Assembly: GCA_900553905.1 (NCBI GenBank)
Contig: USFL01000018.1
Coordinates: 1 to 12,867 of the forward strand
Reading direction: 5' to 3'
DNA: 12,867 bases
DNA from: an uncultured Eubacteriales bacterium
GTDB lineage: Bacteria > Bacillota > Clostridia > Christensenellales > Aristaeellaceae
Part shown: in pieces, positions 5,910 to 12,162 of the stretch
Numbering within the stretch: the stretch's first letter is position 1
Layout of the letters: every line of letters starts with the position of its first letter
Position numbers and translations under genes: made by a program
The notes under the pieces: model-generated
Databases searched by the model: none
What the model was told of the DNA's origin: nothing
What the model saw: only the letters and a program-made list of their open reading frames with translations

Positions 5910-6617
5910 CTAGAATGGCTCCAATTCCAGTCGGTACATCTTACCCGCCTCGGCTACCGCCGTGGGATTTCCCGTGGCCTTGGCAACCTGCTGCGCGGCT
6001 TTTTGGGGGTCCAGCCGTTCCCGGCTGCCGTGGCACAGCACGATCTGCCGGCAGTCGGTCAGGTCGTTGGCGGCAAACACCTCCAGCAGCCTGGTGAGGC
6101 TCATGTGACTGGTCGCAAGGCGTCTGGCCAGCGCGGGCGGCGTGCCGCTGCTGAGCAGCTCGTCCATGTAGTTGCACTCGATCAGCCAGTAGTGCACGCC
6201 GGGGAATGTGTTGTACAGCCCGCAGCAGTCAGTGGCGTAGACCATGCGCTCGCCCGTTTCGCGGTTGAGAATCAGCCAGCCGCAGGGGTCCAGCGCGTCG
6301 TGGCAGACGGGGAAGCAGCGGCACACGAACGGGTCAAGGGAAATGGGCAGCCGGGTGGCATGCAGTCCGGGAACCGCCTTGCGGGTGCCATGGCTGCCGT
6401 AGCATTCCACACCGAGCGCGGTCAGGGATTCCACCGCGCGGCAGTGATCCATGTGCTCATGGGTGATGAGGCAGCCGGACACGTCCTCCAGCCGGTGATC
6501 GATACCACGCATGATCTTCTGCGCCTGCACACCGGCATCCAGCAGCAGGATGCGTCCGCCGTGGTGCAGGGCGTAGCAGTTGCCGGCGGAGCCGGTGGCG
6601 ATGACTGACAGCAGCAT
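5910..6617 (-). CDS. MBL-fold metallo-hydrolase (YycJ/WalJ-like)
   Basis: The 235-aa product starts at ATG 6615-6617, with GGAGGA 9 nt upstream. It has the metallo-beta-lactamase ligands in order: THEHMDH (52-58), CHDALDP with His106, YATDCCG with Asp130, ECN (147-149), and a late His in LCHGSRE (196). The N-terminal SVIATGSAGNCYAL is typical of the YycJ/WalJ group, for which a 5'-to-3' double-strand exonuclease activity has been reported in a Bacillus member (from memory). The start shares one base with the recT stop (TGATG), so the two are co-translated. An exonuclease partner for RecT is a reasonable inference. No separate lambda-exo or RecE gene is seen in the window. Confidence 0.88.
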   Translation of the reverse strand: MLLSVIATGSAGNCYALHHGGRILLLDAGVQAQKIMRGIDHRLEDVSGCLITHEHMDHCRAVESLTALGVECYGSHGTRKAVPGLHATRLPISLDPFVCRCFPVCHDALDPCGWLILNRETGERMVYATDCCGLYNTFPGVHYWLIECNYMDELLSSGTPPALARRLATSHMSLTRLLEVFAANDLTDCRQIVLCHGSRERLDPQKAAQQVAKATGNPTAVAEAGKMYRLELEPF

Positions 6618-7531
6618 CAGAACGGTTCCTCCGTGGATGCGCACGTTCCGGCTTCGGCGTGAAGGGACTCCTGCTGCTGCGGCTCATCCTCCGCCTCAAT
6701 GGTCATGGGGGTGCTTTCGCGCATGGCGGGCGCTGCGGCATCCTGCTGCTGATCGAATCCGTCGCCCTCCACGCTGGCCATGGCGGTTACGTTGATCTTT
6801 TCCGGGTCGATGATGATCCTGTCCATCAGGCGGTGGACGATGGTCTTGTACGCCATCTGCTCGTACCAGTCGCGCCAGAAATTGCCGCTGGCGGCCTTGC
6901 TGGACGCGCGATAACGTTCGATTTCCGCTTTGCTGAGCACCACCAGCACGTTGTCCCCGGCATGTTCAAAGGCCAGATAGCCGAATCCGCCCACCAGCGT
7001 ACCGCGGTCGAAGGGGTTGGTGATCCTGAAGTCGTAGCCCTCCACGTCGCAGGAAACGCCCTTCTTGTACACGGTAAATTCATCCGTATCGTAAACCAGC
7101 TCAATGCGCACGTCCTGAACCGGCTTGACGGAAGCGCGCATTTTGTAGTACAGCTCGCCTTTGTAGCCAATGCGCAGATCCACATCGTACTGCTGGGTTT
7201 TGCCGTTAAAGTAGGCGATGGGGTAGAGGTGGCCGGGAATCAGCGCGTCAATGCCGAGCTGCACGCGGTGCACAGCGTCGATGGCCAGCTTGCGCATGTT
7301 GACGTTGTTCCAGGAAACAGGGATGTCGTTGCCGCTCTTGCGGGCGTTCATTTCGGCGAAGGCCGCGTCGATCCTGACAAACAGGTGCTGGGCAAGGGTC
7401 TTGTCGTACTCGGTCATGGTCAGCCTGCCGACCTCGCCGCCGTACTGCTTTTCCACCGACAGGGCAAAGCGCTCGCTGGGCGTAGCCTCGCGCCGGGCGA
7501 TGCCGGTTGTCGCTTCGGGTTTTGCTGCCAT
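6617..7531 (-). CDS. recT: RecT-family single-strand annealing protein
   Basis: The 304-aa product carries the RecT features: an N-terminal helical region, VNMRKLAIDAVHRVQLGIDA, then YPIAYFNGKTQQYDVDLRIG and YKGELYYKMRASVKP, and the C-terminal SSKAASGNFWRDWYEQMAYK with TIVHRLMDRIIIDPEKI. The tail is acidic and Q-rich, as usual. It binds single-stranded DNA and anneals complementary strands in phage recombination. The start at 7529-7531 is chosen because GGAGG lies 8 nt upstream; an ATG at 7553-7555 overlaps the previous stop and lacks a ribosome site. It lies between the SMC-like ATPase and the MBL gene. Confidence 0.93.
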   Translation of the reverse strand: MAAKPEATTGIARREATPSERFALSVEKQYGGEVGRLTMTEYDKTLAQHLFVRIDAAFAEMNARKSGNDIPVSWNNVNMRKLAIDAVHRVQLGIDALIPGHLYPIAYFNGKTQQYDVDLRIGYKGELYYKMRASVKPVQDVRIELVYDTDEFTVYKKGVSCDVEGYDFRITNPFDRGTLVGGFGYLAFEHAGDNVLVVLSKAEIERYRASSKAASGNFWRDWYEQMAYKTIVHRLMDRIIIDPEKINVTAMASVEGDGFDQQQDAAAPAMRESTPMTIEAEDEPQQQESLHAEAGTCASTEEPF

Positions 7532-7547
7532 TGGTTCCGCCTCCGTT

Positions 7548-9509
7548 TCAGTCATATGTGGTCATGGTGAGATGCTCGTCCGCGCTCACGCGCAGCTCGA
7601 TCATCTGCCCGTCGGTGCGGGCAAGGGCATTGACGGCCTCGGCGTTATCCACAAAGCAGGGCGCCGAAATGTCGTATACACCGCTCAAGGCGCGGATGAT
7701 CTCGATACCGGCATTGATGCTGGCGCCGGTGTTCAGGCCCCCGCCGTAGGGAACGCCGTTCACGGTGGCGGTGCATACGTCCTGTACGCTGCCGTTTTTG
7801 GCGGTGTCGAACAGTTTCCAGCGGATGGAGCGGAAATGACGGTTGATCTGTTCCTCCATGGCGCTGCAACAGGCCCGCACATACTCGCCCAGCAGTTCGA
7901 TATGCCCATCGATGGTTACCAGCTCGGTTCCCAGCCGCTTCTTTTCACCGGCCAGTTCTTCCATGCGCTTTTTCACGGTCTCGTTCTGCTCCGCGCGCAT
8001 CAGTATGGCCCGCGGCTGGGCACAGGCCCGCTGCCATTGCGCTTTGCGGTCCAGAAGCTCTTGCCGGCGTGTATCCGTGCCGAAGGCCTCTATCTCCCGT
8101 TCGATCTGGTCAAGCTGCTCTTTTGCCGGCGCATACCCCGGCTGCGCTTCAAGGTTGGGTGAGCCGCTTCGCGCTTCCTCCCATTCCGTTTCGGCCTGCT
8201 TTACATTCCCGGCCATCTCGCTCATTTCCCCGGTCAACACATCTGTTTGGTTTACAAGTTCGTCGGCTTCATTCGTCAGGTTTTCCAGTTCCCTTTTGCA
8301 GGCACGCCCCTTTTCCAGAATGACCCGCAGTTCGGCCTCGCGCTGCTGTTCCCAGCAGGCACGCATCTTTTCCAGCGCTGCCTCCACCCGCTCCGGGGGC
8401 AACGCCTGCCCGCAGGCCTCGCAAACCCCGCTGGCCTCAAAGGAAGGCACAGAGCGATCTTCGATCTCATGGTAGCGGGCAAGCAGGTCCCTGCGCTGGC
8501 TCTCGCGTTCCTCTATGCGGGTATACCGGTCATCCAGTCTCTGCTTCAGACCGGCCATCTCCGCCTCCATGCGCTTTTGCCGGGCAAGCAGTCCGTCGTA
8601 TACGGCCCGGCGCTCGTTCACCGCGCGCAGATGATCCTCCGCCGCCCCGGAGGCAATCTCCGCAACGCGCCTTGCCGCCGCGCTCTTCCGGCGAAGCAGC
8701 TCATTCAGCCGGCCGGCGGCCCCCTGGCCGTTTGCAATCTCCGCGTCAACGGCGGCGATGTTTTCCTCCAGCTGCGCAAGCTGCTCTCTGGCATGTGTCA
8801 GCTCCTCCATGTCAACAGGACGCAGCGTCCGTTCCAGCTCGTCCATGCGTGCCGGGAGCTGCGAAAGCTCGCTGCTCAGGCGCTTGCGGCGGTCCATCAG
8901 GCGCTTTTTGGCCTCTTCGGGTTTGCATCCGTCAAGCAGCTCCGCTACCTTCGCAAATTCCGTACGTCCCAGTAGCTCGCTCTCCGGATCGCCGCCCGCC
9001 ATGGCCATCAGTTGCCTGCGCCGTTCCGTCCAGTGCAGGCGCAGAAATGCGCCGTGGTCTGTCAGCAGCTGAAACGTCTTTTCGTCGCCGCCCACCATCG
9101 CCTGCACATAGGGCTGGTACTCCTTTTCCAGCTTCACGGGCACATCATCCACCCAGCACAGGGTTTCGTCCCGGTCGTAGATCGCTTCGCCCCCGCCAGC
9201 GGGCTTTTTCCAGATTTCGTGCCATTGCCGGCGAAGGCGCACAGGCGTTCCATCCACGAGCAGGCGGGCGCTCACCTCGCAGTCCACGCCGCTCCTGCGG
9301 GCGCCATGGGCGGTCAAGGGCTTTACATCCGCCTTGCTTCCGTCGCTCACCTTGCCAAACAGCAGCCACAAAAACGCGTCATACACGCTGGTCTTGCCCG
9401 TTCCGTTGCGCCCGGAGATCACGGCGCTGTGACCGCCGAAGGAGAGGACGAGGTCTTTGATGCCCTTGAAACCGATAATGTGAAGCTCGTCGATTTGAAT
9501 GTGTTTCAT
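7548..9509 (-). CDS. Rad50/SbcC-like SMC ATPase with zinc hook
   Basis: The 653-aa product starts at ATG 9507-9509, with GGAGGA 6 nt upstream; the frame runs on to 9689 without support. Walker A GRNGTGKTS is at 33-41, preceded by LHIIGFKGIKDL, the usual RecF/Rad50 opening. Residues about 200-560 are mostly charged coiled coil, interrupted by CEACGQALPP (363-372), a zinc-hook-like CxxC. The C-terminal head has LNTGASINAGIEIIRAL (592-608, signature position) and APCFVDNAEAV (616-626, Walker B position, without the usual DE pair). Phage homologues are placed with RecT and likely help process or tether DNA ends. No SbcD/Mre11-type nuclease is encoded nearby. Confidence 0.9.
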   Translation of the reverse strand: MKHIQIDELHIIGFKGIKDLVLSFGGHSAVISGRNGTGKTSVYDAFLWLLFGKVSDGSKADVKPLTAHGARRSGVDCEVSARLLVDGTPVRLRRQWHEIWKKPAGGGEAIYDRDETLCWVDDVPVKLEKEYQPYVQAMVGGDEKTFQLLTDHGAFLRLHWTERRRQLMAMAGGDPESELLGRTEFAKVAELLDGCKPEEAKKRLMDRRKRLSSELSQLPARMDELERTLRPVDMEELTHAREQLAQLEENIAAVDAEIANGQGAAGRLNELLRRKSAAARRVAEIASGAAEDHLRAVNERRAVYDGLLARQKRMEAEMAGLKQRLDDRYTRIEERESQRRDLLARYHEIEDRSVPSFEASGVCEACGQALPPERVEAALEKMRACWEQQREAELRVILEKGRACKRELENLTNEADELVNQTDVLTGEMSEMAGNVKQAETEWEEARSGSPNLEAQPGYAPAKEQLDQIEREIEAFGTDTRRQELLDRKAQWQRACAQPRAILMRAEQNETVKKRMEELAGEKKRLGTELVTIDGHIELLGEYVRACCSAMEEQINRHFRSIRWKLFDTAKNGSVQDVCTATVNGVPYGGGLNTGASINAGIEIIRALSGVYDISAPCFVDNAEAVNALARTDGQMIELRVSADEHLTMTTYD

Positions 9510-9522
9510 GGGTGTTCCTCCG

Positions 9523-9726
9523 TTATTTTGAATCAAACGCCAGCCATGCGCGGTCGGGGTCCAGCTTATGAAGGCGCGGCCTGCGGCGCTTTGGCATCGC
9601 CCCGGACTTCTCGCGGCGCTGCCGGGTGGGCGCAGGCACAGGCACGGCAGGCGCAACGCCTCCGCAATCGCATTTTTCGGCCGGATCAAGGTATGCGCCG
9701 CAAACCTCGCAGCGACGGTAAGCCAT
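9523..9726 (-). CDS. Small Cys-motif phage protein
   Basis: The 67-aa product starts at ATG 9724-9726, with AAGGGGG 7 nt upstream. The N-terminus has RRCEVCGAYLDPAEKCDCG, four Cys that can bind one zinc ion. The remainder is proline-rich, then strongly basic (KRRRPRLHKLDP). Similar short proteins recur next to recombination genes in Clostridia phages. Nucleic-acid binding is an inference from charge. Confidence 0.75.
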   Translation of the reverse strand: MAYRRCEVCGAYLDPAEKCDCGGVAPAVPVPAPTRQRREKSGAMPKRRRPRLHKLDPDRAWLAFDSK

Positions 9727-9754
9727 TGCCAATCCCCCTTTTGTGTGTTAAACT
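9726..9754 (+). promoter_or_regulatory. Possible rightward promoter for a small RNA
   Basis: TTGCCA (9726-9731) and TAAACT (9749-9754) are separated by exactly 17 bp. The start would fall near 9761, the first base of a hairpin. The -10 matches only four of six consensus positions. Confidence 0.35.
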
Positions 9755-9760
9755 GTAAGA

Positions 9761-9824
9761 GAACATGAAGGCCGACAGCCGTTCTTGATGTTCATCGGCC
9801 CCGCGTCCCCTGCGGGGCTTTTTT
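9761..9824 (+). ncRNA. Candidate small RNA antisense to the early operon
   Basis: On the plus strand, GAACAT (9761-9766) pairs with ATGTTC (9788-9793). Inside are GAA/TTC and GGC/GCC pairs around CGACA. A terminator hairpin follows at 9798-9818, with six T. Together with the possible promoter this gives a transcript of about 64 nt. It covers the intergenic gap and the last 11 codons of the 80-aa gene in antisense. The only open frame within it is seven codons. Alternatively, the hairpins may just be structure of the leftward mRNA. Confidence 0.4.
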
Positions 9825-10034
9825 CTGTGGAATGATGTACTCCCTTCCGTCTCCATCCACAGCCACCGCCAGCTCCGGCACGTGGTGAATGCTGATGTAT
9901 TTCGGACGACGGAAGTTCTTTCGCACATCCTCACGCACGCTTGCTGCACACAGGCCGATCGTCAGCCCGCTATATGCCTGCTTGTCCGCTTCGTCGTAGC
10001 AAGCGTAAAAGTAGACTTTCAGCTCGCTTGTCAC
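9792..10034 (-). CDS. Small 80-aa early phage protein, unknown function
   Basis: The GTG at 10032-10034 overlaps the upstream stop as GTGA, so translation is probably coupled; the ribosome site itself is weak (GGTGG). The sequence VYFYACYDEADKQAYSGLTI and the later PKYISIHHVPELAVAVDGDG look like a real folded protein with strands. The longer frame to 10106 runs through the upstream gene and is not used. The last codons (KKAPQGTRGR) lie over a perfect terminator hairpin of the opposite strand. Confidence 0.65.
   Translation of the reverse strand: MTSELKVYFYACYDEADKQAYSGLTIGLCAASVREDVRKNFRRPKYISIHHVPELAVAVDGDGREYIIPQKKAPQGTRGR
9798..9824 (+). terminator. Intrinsic terminator, rightward, inside a leftward gene
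   Basis: The arms GCCCCGC (9798-9804) and GCGGGGC (9812-9818) pair perfectly around a 7-nt loop and are followed by six T (9819-9824) on the plus strand. On the minus strand no U-run follows. The orientation is opposite to all genes nearby. Confidence 0.75.
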
Positions 10035-10207
10035 ACCGTCCACCAGCCGATGAACAGCGCCGCGAACACGGCCCATACCAGGACCGCTGCCGCCAGCATG
10101 ACCCACTCATAGCTCCGCGGTATGACCCTTTCGGCCATGTGCTGGATGCGCCGCCTGTGCCGCCAGCGGTTCACCGCCGTGGGCGGCTGATACTCGATGA
10201 GGTACAT
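10031..10207 (-). CDS. Small single-pass membrane protein
   Basis: The 58-aa product starts at ATG 10205-10207, with GGAGGA 7 nt upstream. Residues 1-33 are strongly basic (NRWRHRRRIQ). Residues about 35-56 form one hydrophobic helix (VMLAAAVLVWAVFAALFIGW), so an N-in orientation is expected. The stop overlaps the next start (GTGA). Small membrane proteins are common in phage early regions; the function is unknown. Confidence 0.75.
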   Translation of the reverse strand: MYLIEYQPPTAVNRWRHRRRIQHMAERVIPRSYEWVMLAAAVLVWAVFAALFIGWWTV

Positions 10208-10210
10208 CCT

Positions 10211-10537
10211 TTATTCCTCCTTTTTTGATTTTCGGTAGGGGATCGGGCGATAGGGCTGCGAATATCTCCGGCCAAGTTCAGCCAGCTGGCGCTCATATTC
10301 CCGCTTCATTTGAAGGCTGGTTGGGGTCGGCAGCTCCGGCAGCCGCTTCAGATCGCCGTGAAGGAACGCCTCCGCCACTTCCCGGGTGATGCGCAGGGTC
10401 CTGTATTGCCCGTTCAGCCGTTGCTCGCAGTTCAGGTGCGGCAGTTCCCGCATGATGGCCCTGGCGCTTTTGATGCCTACCTGCAGCAGCTGCGCAAACT
10501 CCTGCGGCGTCAATACGGCTGGCAAGGTCTTCTGCAT
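10211..10537 (-). CDS. Helix-turn-helix / excisionase-like DNA-binding protein
   Basis: The 108-aa product starts at ATG 10535-10537, with AGGAGGTGA 5-7 nt upstream. The N-terminal VLTPQEFAQLLQVGIKSARA has the look of an excisionase/HTH_17 helix-turn-helix, followed by LRITREVAEAFLHGD, the usual wing and helix. The C-terminus is basic (RPIPYRKSKKEE). It may be a directionality factor or an early regulator; its position as first intact gene after the Cro-like gene favours regulation. Confidence 0.7.
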   Translation of the reverse strand: MQKTLPAVLTPQEFAQLLQVGIKSARAIMRELPHLNCEQRLNGQYRTLRITREVAEAFLHGDLKRLPELPTPTSLQMKREYERQLAELGRRYSQPYRPIPYRKSKKEE

Positions 10538-10549
10538 GGTTTCACCTCC

Positions 10550-10642
10550 TTATGGGTTGGTCGCTTTCTTTTCCTGCTGTATGGTCCACAGCAGGTAGCC
10601 CAGCGCGGTGAGGGCGCTGCTTGATTGAACATTATTTCTACA
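10550..10642 (-). pseudogene. C-terminal remnant of a small coding region
   Basis: In one minus-strand frame the sequence reads SSALTALGYLLWTIQQEKK then ATNP and a TAA at 10550-10552, directly before the ribosome site of the HTH gene. This looks like a protein tail with a short hydrophobic segment. The open frame has no ATG, GTG or TTG start before an upstream TAA at 10643-10645. The protein-like part ends close to 10621, where base composition abruptly becomes AT-rich. A truncated gene next to an inserted unit is the likely explanation. Confidence 0.4.
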
Positions 10643-10649
10643 TTATGTG

Positions 10650-10678
10650 TTGACTTTTCCATATTCGTACAATATAAT
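10650..10678 (+). promoter_or_regulatory. Near-consensus rightward promoter of the 43-aa gene
   Basis: TTGACT (10650-10655), a 17-bp spacer and TATAAT (10673-10678) form an almost perfect housekeeping promoter. The predicted start is near 10685. The same two hexamers and spacer length recur at 11408-11436. Confidence 0.88.
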
Positions 10679-10684
10679 GCGGTT

Positions 10685-10796
10685 GTGCATGTTTGTCCGG
10701 CATGCACACTCCCGTGTCCGTGAGGTTCCCGCACCTTACGGTGTTCTCCTGTTCCCGCCGCTCCCGCCCCCTGCCTAAAGGAAAGGAGGTGAGAAT
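10685..10796 (+). promoter_or_regulatory. Structured 5' leader of the 43-aa gene
   Basis: The leader of about 110 nt holds two hairpins. GTGCATG (10685-10691) pairs perfectly with CATGCAC (10701-10707). CCGTGAGG (10718-10725) pairs with CCTTACGG (10734-10741), with one G-U. An open frame of 29 codons from ATG 10689 ends TAA 10776 with a proline-rich tail (PPLPPPA), but it has no ribosome site. A pyrimidine-rich segment with CTCCT (10746-10750) could pair with part of the AGGAG of the ribosome site at 10784-10790. No known riboswitch class is recognised. Confidence 0.4.
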
Positions 10797-10928
10797 ATGG
10801 CAAGGAATAGCGTTCGTACTTCGTCTAAAGTGGCTCATACTGCAAGCAAAGTTTTGTCGAAGCCTTCTACCAGTAAGACCGCTAAGACGCTGGCAGGCTC
10901 TGCCCTGTCAAACCGAAAGTCAAAGTAG
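10797..10928 (+). CDS. Conserved 43-aa basic small protein, unknown function
   Basis: The ATG at 10797-10799 follows a near-perfect ribosome site, AAAGGAGGTGA. The peptide starts MARNSVRTSSKVAHTASKVL and ends in LAGSALSNRKSK. It is rich in Ser, Thr, Ala and Lys with no acidic residue. I recognise this pattern (xVRTSSxVAxxASxVL...KTLAGSALSxxxxK) from many uncharacterised small proteins in unrelated bacteria and mobile elements; no function is known to me. It has its own promoter and terminator and opposes all neighbouring early genes, like a phage 'moron'. Confidence 0.85.
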   Translation: MARNSVRTSSKVAHTASKVLSKPSTSKTAKTLAGSALSNRKSK

Positions 10929-10951
10929 TTGTGCCTGCTACCTCTTGGCTT

Positions 10952-10988
10952 GGGCGATCAGGTTCATGCTTGATCGCCCTTTTCTTTT
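10952..10988 (+). terminator. Intrinsic terminator after the 43-aa gene
   Basis: GGGCGATCA (10952-10960) pairs perfectly with TGATCGCCC (10971-10979) around a 10-nt loop. TTTTCTTTT follows on the plus strand. On the minus strand no U-run follows, so leftward transcription can pass. The hairpin also covers the last five codons and stop of the Cro-like gene on the opposite strand. Confidence 0.88.
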
Positions 10989-11182
10989 GGCTTGAACAGT
11001 GTTTCCCACGGCTTCTCGATCTCCAGCATCAACACCATGCGTTCCAATTCATCGCTGCTGAATACAGCGCGCTTCATCTTGTTGCAGAATCCCCTCGGCG
11101 TGATCCCAATTGCCCTGGCCACCTTCGCCTGTGAAAGCCCTCGCTTGGCGATGTACCCGCGCAATTCATCTGTGTCTAACAT
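10964..11182 (-). CDS. Cro-like helix-turn-helix regulator
   Basis: The 72-aa product starts at ATG 11180-11182, with AAGGAG 7 nt upstream. The sequence LRGYIAKRGLSQAKVARAIG then ITPRGFCNKMKRAVFSSDELERM has the full helix-turn-helix and resembles the short Cro/DUF739 regulators of Gram-positive phages. It follows the XRE gene by 4 bp, so both are co-transcribed. It likely represses immunity transcription during lytic growth (inference). Confidence 0.8.
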   Translation of the reverse strand: MLDTDELRGYIAKRGLSQAKVARAIGITPRGFCNKMKRAVFSSDELERMVLMLEIEKPWETLFKPKEKGDQA

Positions 11183-11186
11183 ACGC

Positions 11187-11390
11187 TCACTCCTTTCCCG
11201 TTTCGTCTCCCAGCAGCTCGTCGATGGTGCATCCAAGGGCACGGGCGAGCTTGGCGGCGGTGTCGGTGCGTGGATGCTTTGTGGCGCCGCTTTCGATCGT
11301 GCTGATCACGCCTTGAGGCACACCGCTCAACCGCCCAAGTTCCTGTTGGCTGATTCCGGCTTTTTCCCTCAACTTTGCAACATTGTTCAT
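11187..11390 (-). CDS. Short XRE-family regulator
   Basis: The 67-aa product is nearly all helix-turn-helix: LREKAGISQQELGRLSGVPQ, GVISTIESGATKHPRTDT, LARALGCTIDELLG. AAAGGA lies 8 nt before the ATG at 11388-11390. It is the first leftward gene; a rightward promoter (11408-11436) begins 18 bp from its start. No clear leftward promoter is seen, which suggests a regulated or weak one in 11391-11470. It may act as Cro or as a second repressor. Confidence 0.85.
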   Translation of the reverse strand: MNNVAKLREKAGISQQELGRLSGVPQGVISTIESGATKHPRTDTAAKLARALGCTIDELLGDETGKE

Positions 11391-11407
11391 TCAATCGTTC
11401 CTTTCGT

Positions 11408-11436
11408 TTGACTACGGTGATAGGTTTTTGTATAAT
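11408..11436 (+). promoter_or_regulatory. Near-consensus rightward promoter of the immunity region
   Basis: TTGACT (11408-11413), a 17-bp spacer and TATAAT (11431-11436) form a strong housekeeping promoter. The predicted start near 11443 gives a leader of about 19 nt before the membrane-protein gene. It lies in the divergent gap beside the XRE start, so a regulator bound here would affect both directions. Confidence 0.88.
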
Positions 11437-11461
11437 TTGGGAAAACAGCTATGAGGTGCTT

Positions 11462-12031
11462 ATGTCGCAATACGAACTTCTTTCATCCATCCTCGGTATT
11501 GCCGGTTTTACCCTTTCGCTTGCCTTAGCTATTCGCGAATGGTTCAAGGCGCGTGTGCGTTTCAAAGCTGTGGACGGCAACTGGATCTCATTTGCACCGC
11601 GTTGCTATGTGCTGGATTTTGTGCTCGTCAATCGCACACACTCGGTCGTTTCCGTCATTGGCGCGGATGTAATGATTGGCGAATCTTCTGTTTCTGCCTC
11701 TCGCTACGCAACCGAACTTTTCACCACTGCGGTAACCGTAGATGGCGTGTGCGACGAAAGCACGCGGAAGTTCATCATATCAACCGAATTTCCTTTTCTG
11801 CTTGCCCCTTGCGAATGCGCACGCTTAACGCTTCAATTCGATCACGACCAAGTGTCACATCTGCTGTGTACTCAATCGCAGGGTCGTCCGGATCAAAGCG
11901 TATCAGGCGGTGATTTTGAAGCAGCGCGCCTGTTTCTTCATACCGCAGGGCGCGGCGTGAAGCTTCGCGTACCTTGCAAGCAGATGGAGCGCAGCGACTG
12001 GTGCAAGCACGCCTTGAATGTTTTGCGGTGA
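11462..12031 (+). CDS. Membrane-anchored protein of the lysogeny region, unknown function
   Basis: The 189-aa product starts at ATG 11462-11464, with GAGGTG close upstream. One hydrophobic helix (about residues 6-25, LLSSILGIAGFTLSLALAIR) anchors the N-terminus. The remainder has alternating hydrophobic strands (VLDFVLVNRTHSVVSVIGAD, ARLTLQFDHDQVSHLL) suggesting a beta-sandwich-like cytoplasmic domain. No known motif is recognised. It is expressed from its own strong promoter, probably in the lysogen, between the divergent regulators. Genes at this position often give superinfection exclusion or other host protection; here this is only inference. It looks less GC-rich than the replication genes. 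Confidence 0.75.
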   Translation: MSQYELLSSILGIAGFTLSLALAIREWFKARVRFKAVDGNWISFAPRCYVLDFVLVNRTHSVVSVIGADVMIGESSVSASRYATELFTTAVTVDGVCDESTRKFIISTEFPFLLAPCECARLTLQFDHDQVSHLLCTQSQGRPDQSVSGGDFEAARLFLHTAGRGVKLRVPCKQMERSDWCKHALNVLR

Positions 12032-12064
12032 TTTGTGCCATTCCATCACCTCCGATAATCACTG

Positions 12065-12153
12065 TTTCGATATATACTATATCCTTAATTTGATTATTTG
12101 TCAATAGCCATTTCGATAGTTGCATGATATAATTTTCGATAACAAAGTATCGA
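12065..12153. promoter_or_regulatory. Repressor promoter with candidate operator sites
   Basis: The octamer TTTCGATA occurs at 12065, 12111 and 12134, spaced 46 and 23 bp. The last copy belongs to an inverted repeat TCGATA-ACAAAG-TATCGA (12136-12153) just before the ribosome site. An extended -10 TGATATAAT (TATAAT at 12128-12133) lies between the second and third copies, without a good -35. This arrangement suits autoregulation by the adjacent XRE repressor. The rest of the 12032-12162 gap is AT-rich and holds no gene. Confidence 0.6.
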
Positions 12154-12162
12154 GGTGAGCAT

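Noticed and set aside
5886..8162. Several long plus-strand frames opposite the MBL, recT and ATPase genes
   Set aside because: All lie opposite well-supported genes and lack starts with ribosome sites; their products are unfamiliar.
9745..9795. Micro-ORF of 15 codons on the minus strand (starts MNIKNG)
   Set aside because: It overlaps the upstream stop as ATGA but has no ribosome site and is too short to support; the plus-strand RNA reading explains the structure better.
11391..11470. Leftward promoter for the XRE/Cro-like genes
   Set aside because: Several weak -10-like strings were seen on the minus strand, but none with a matching -35, so none is listed.
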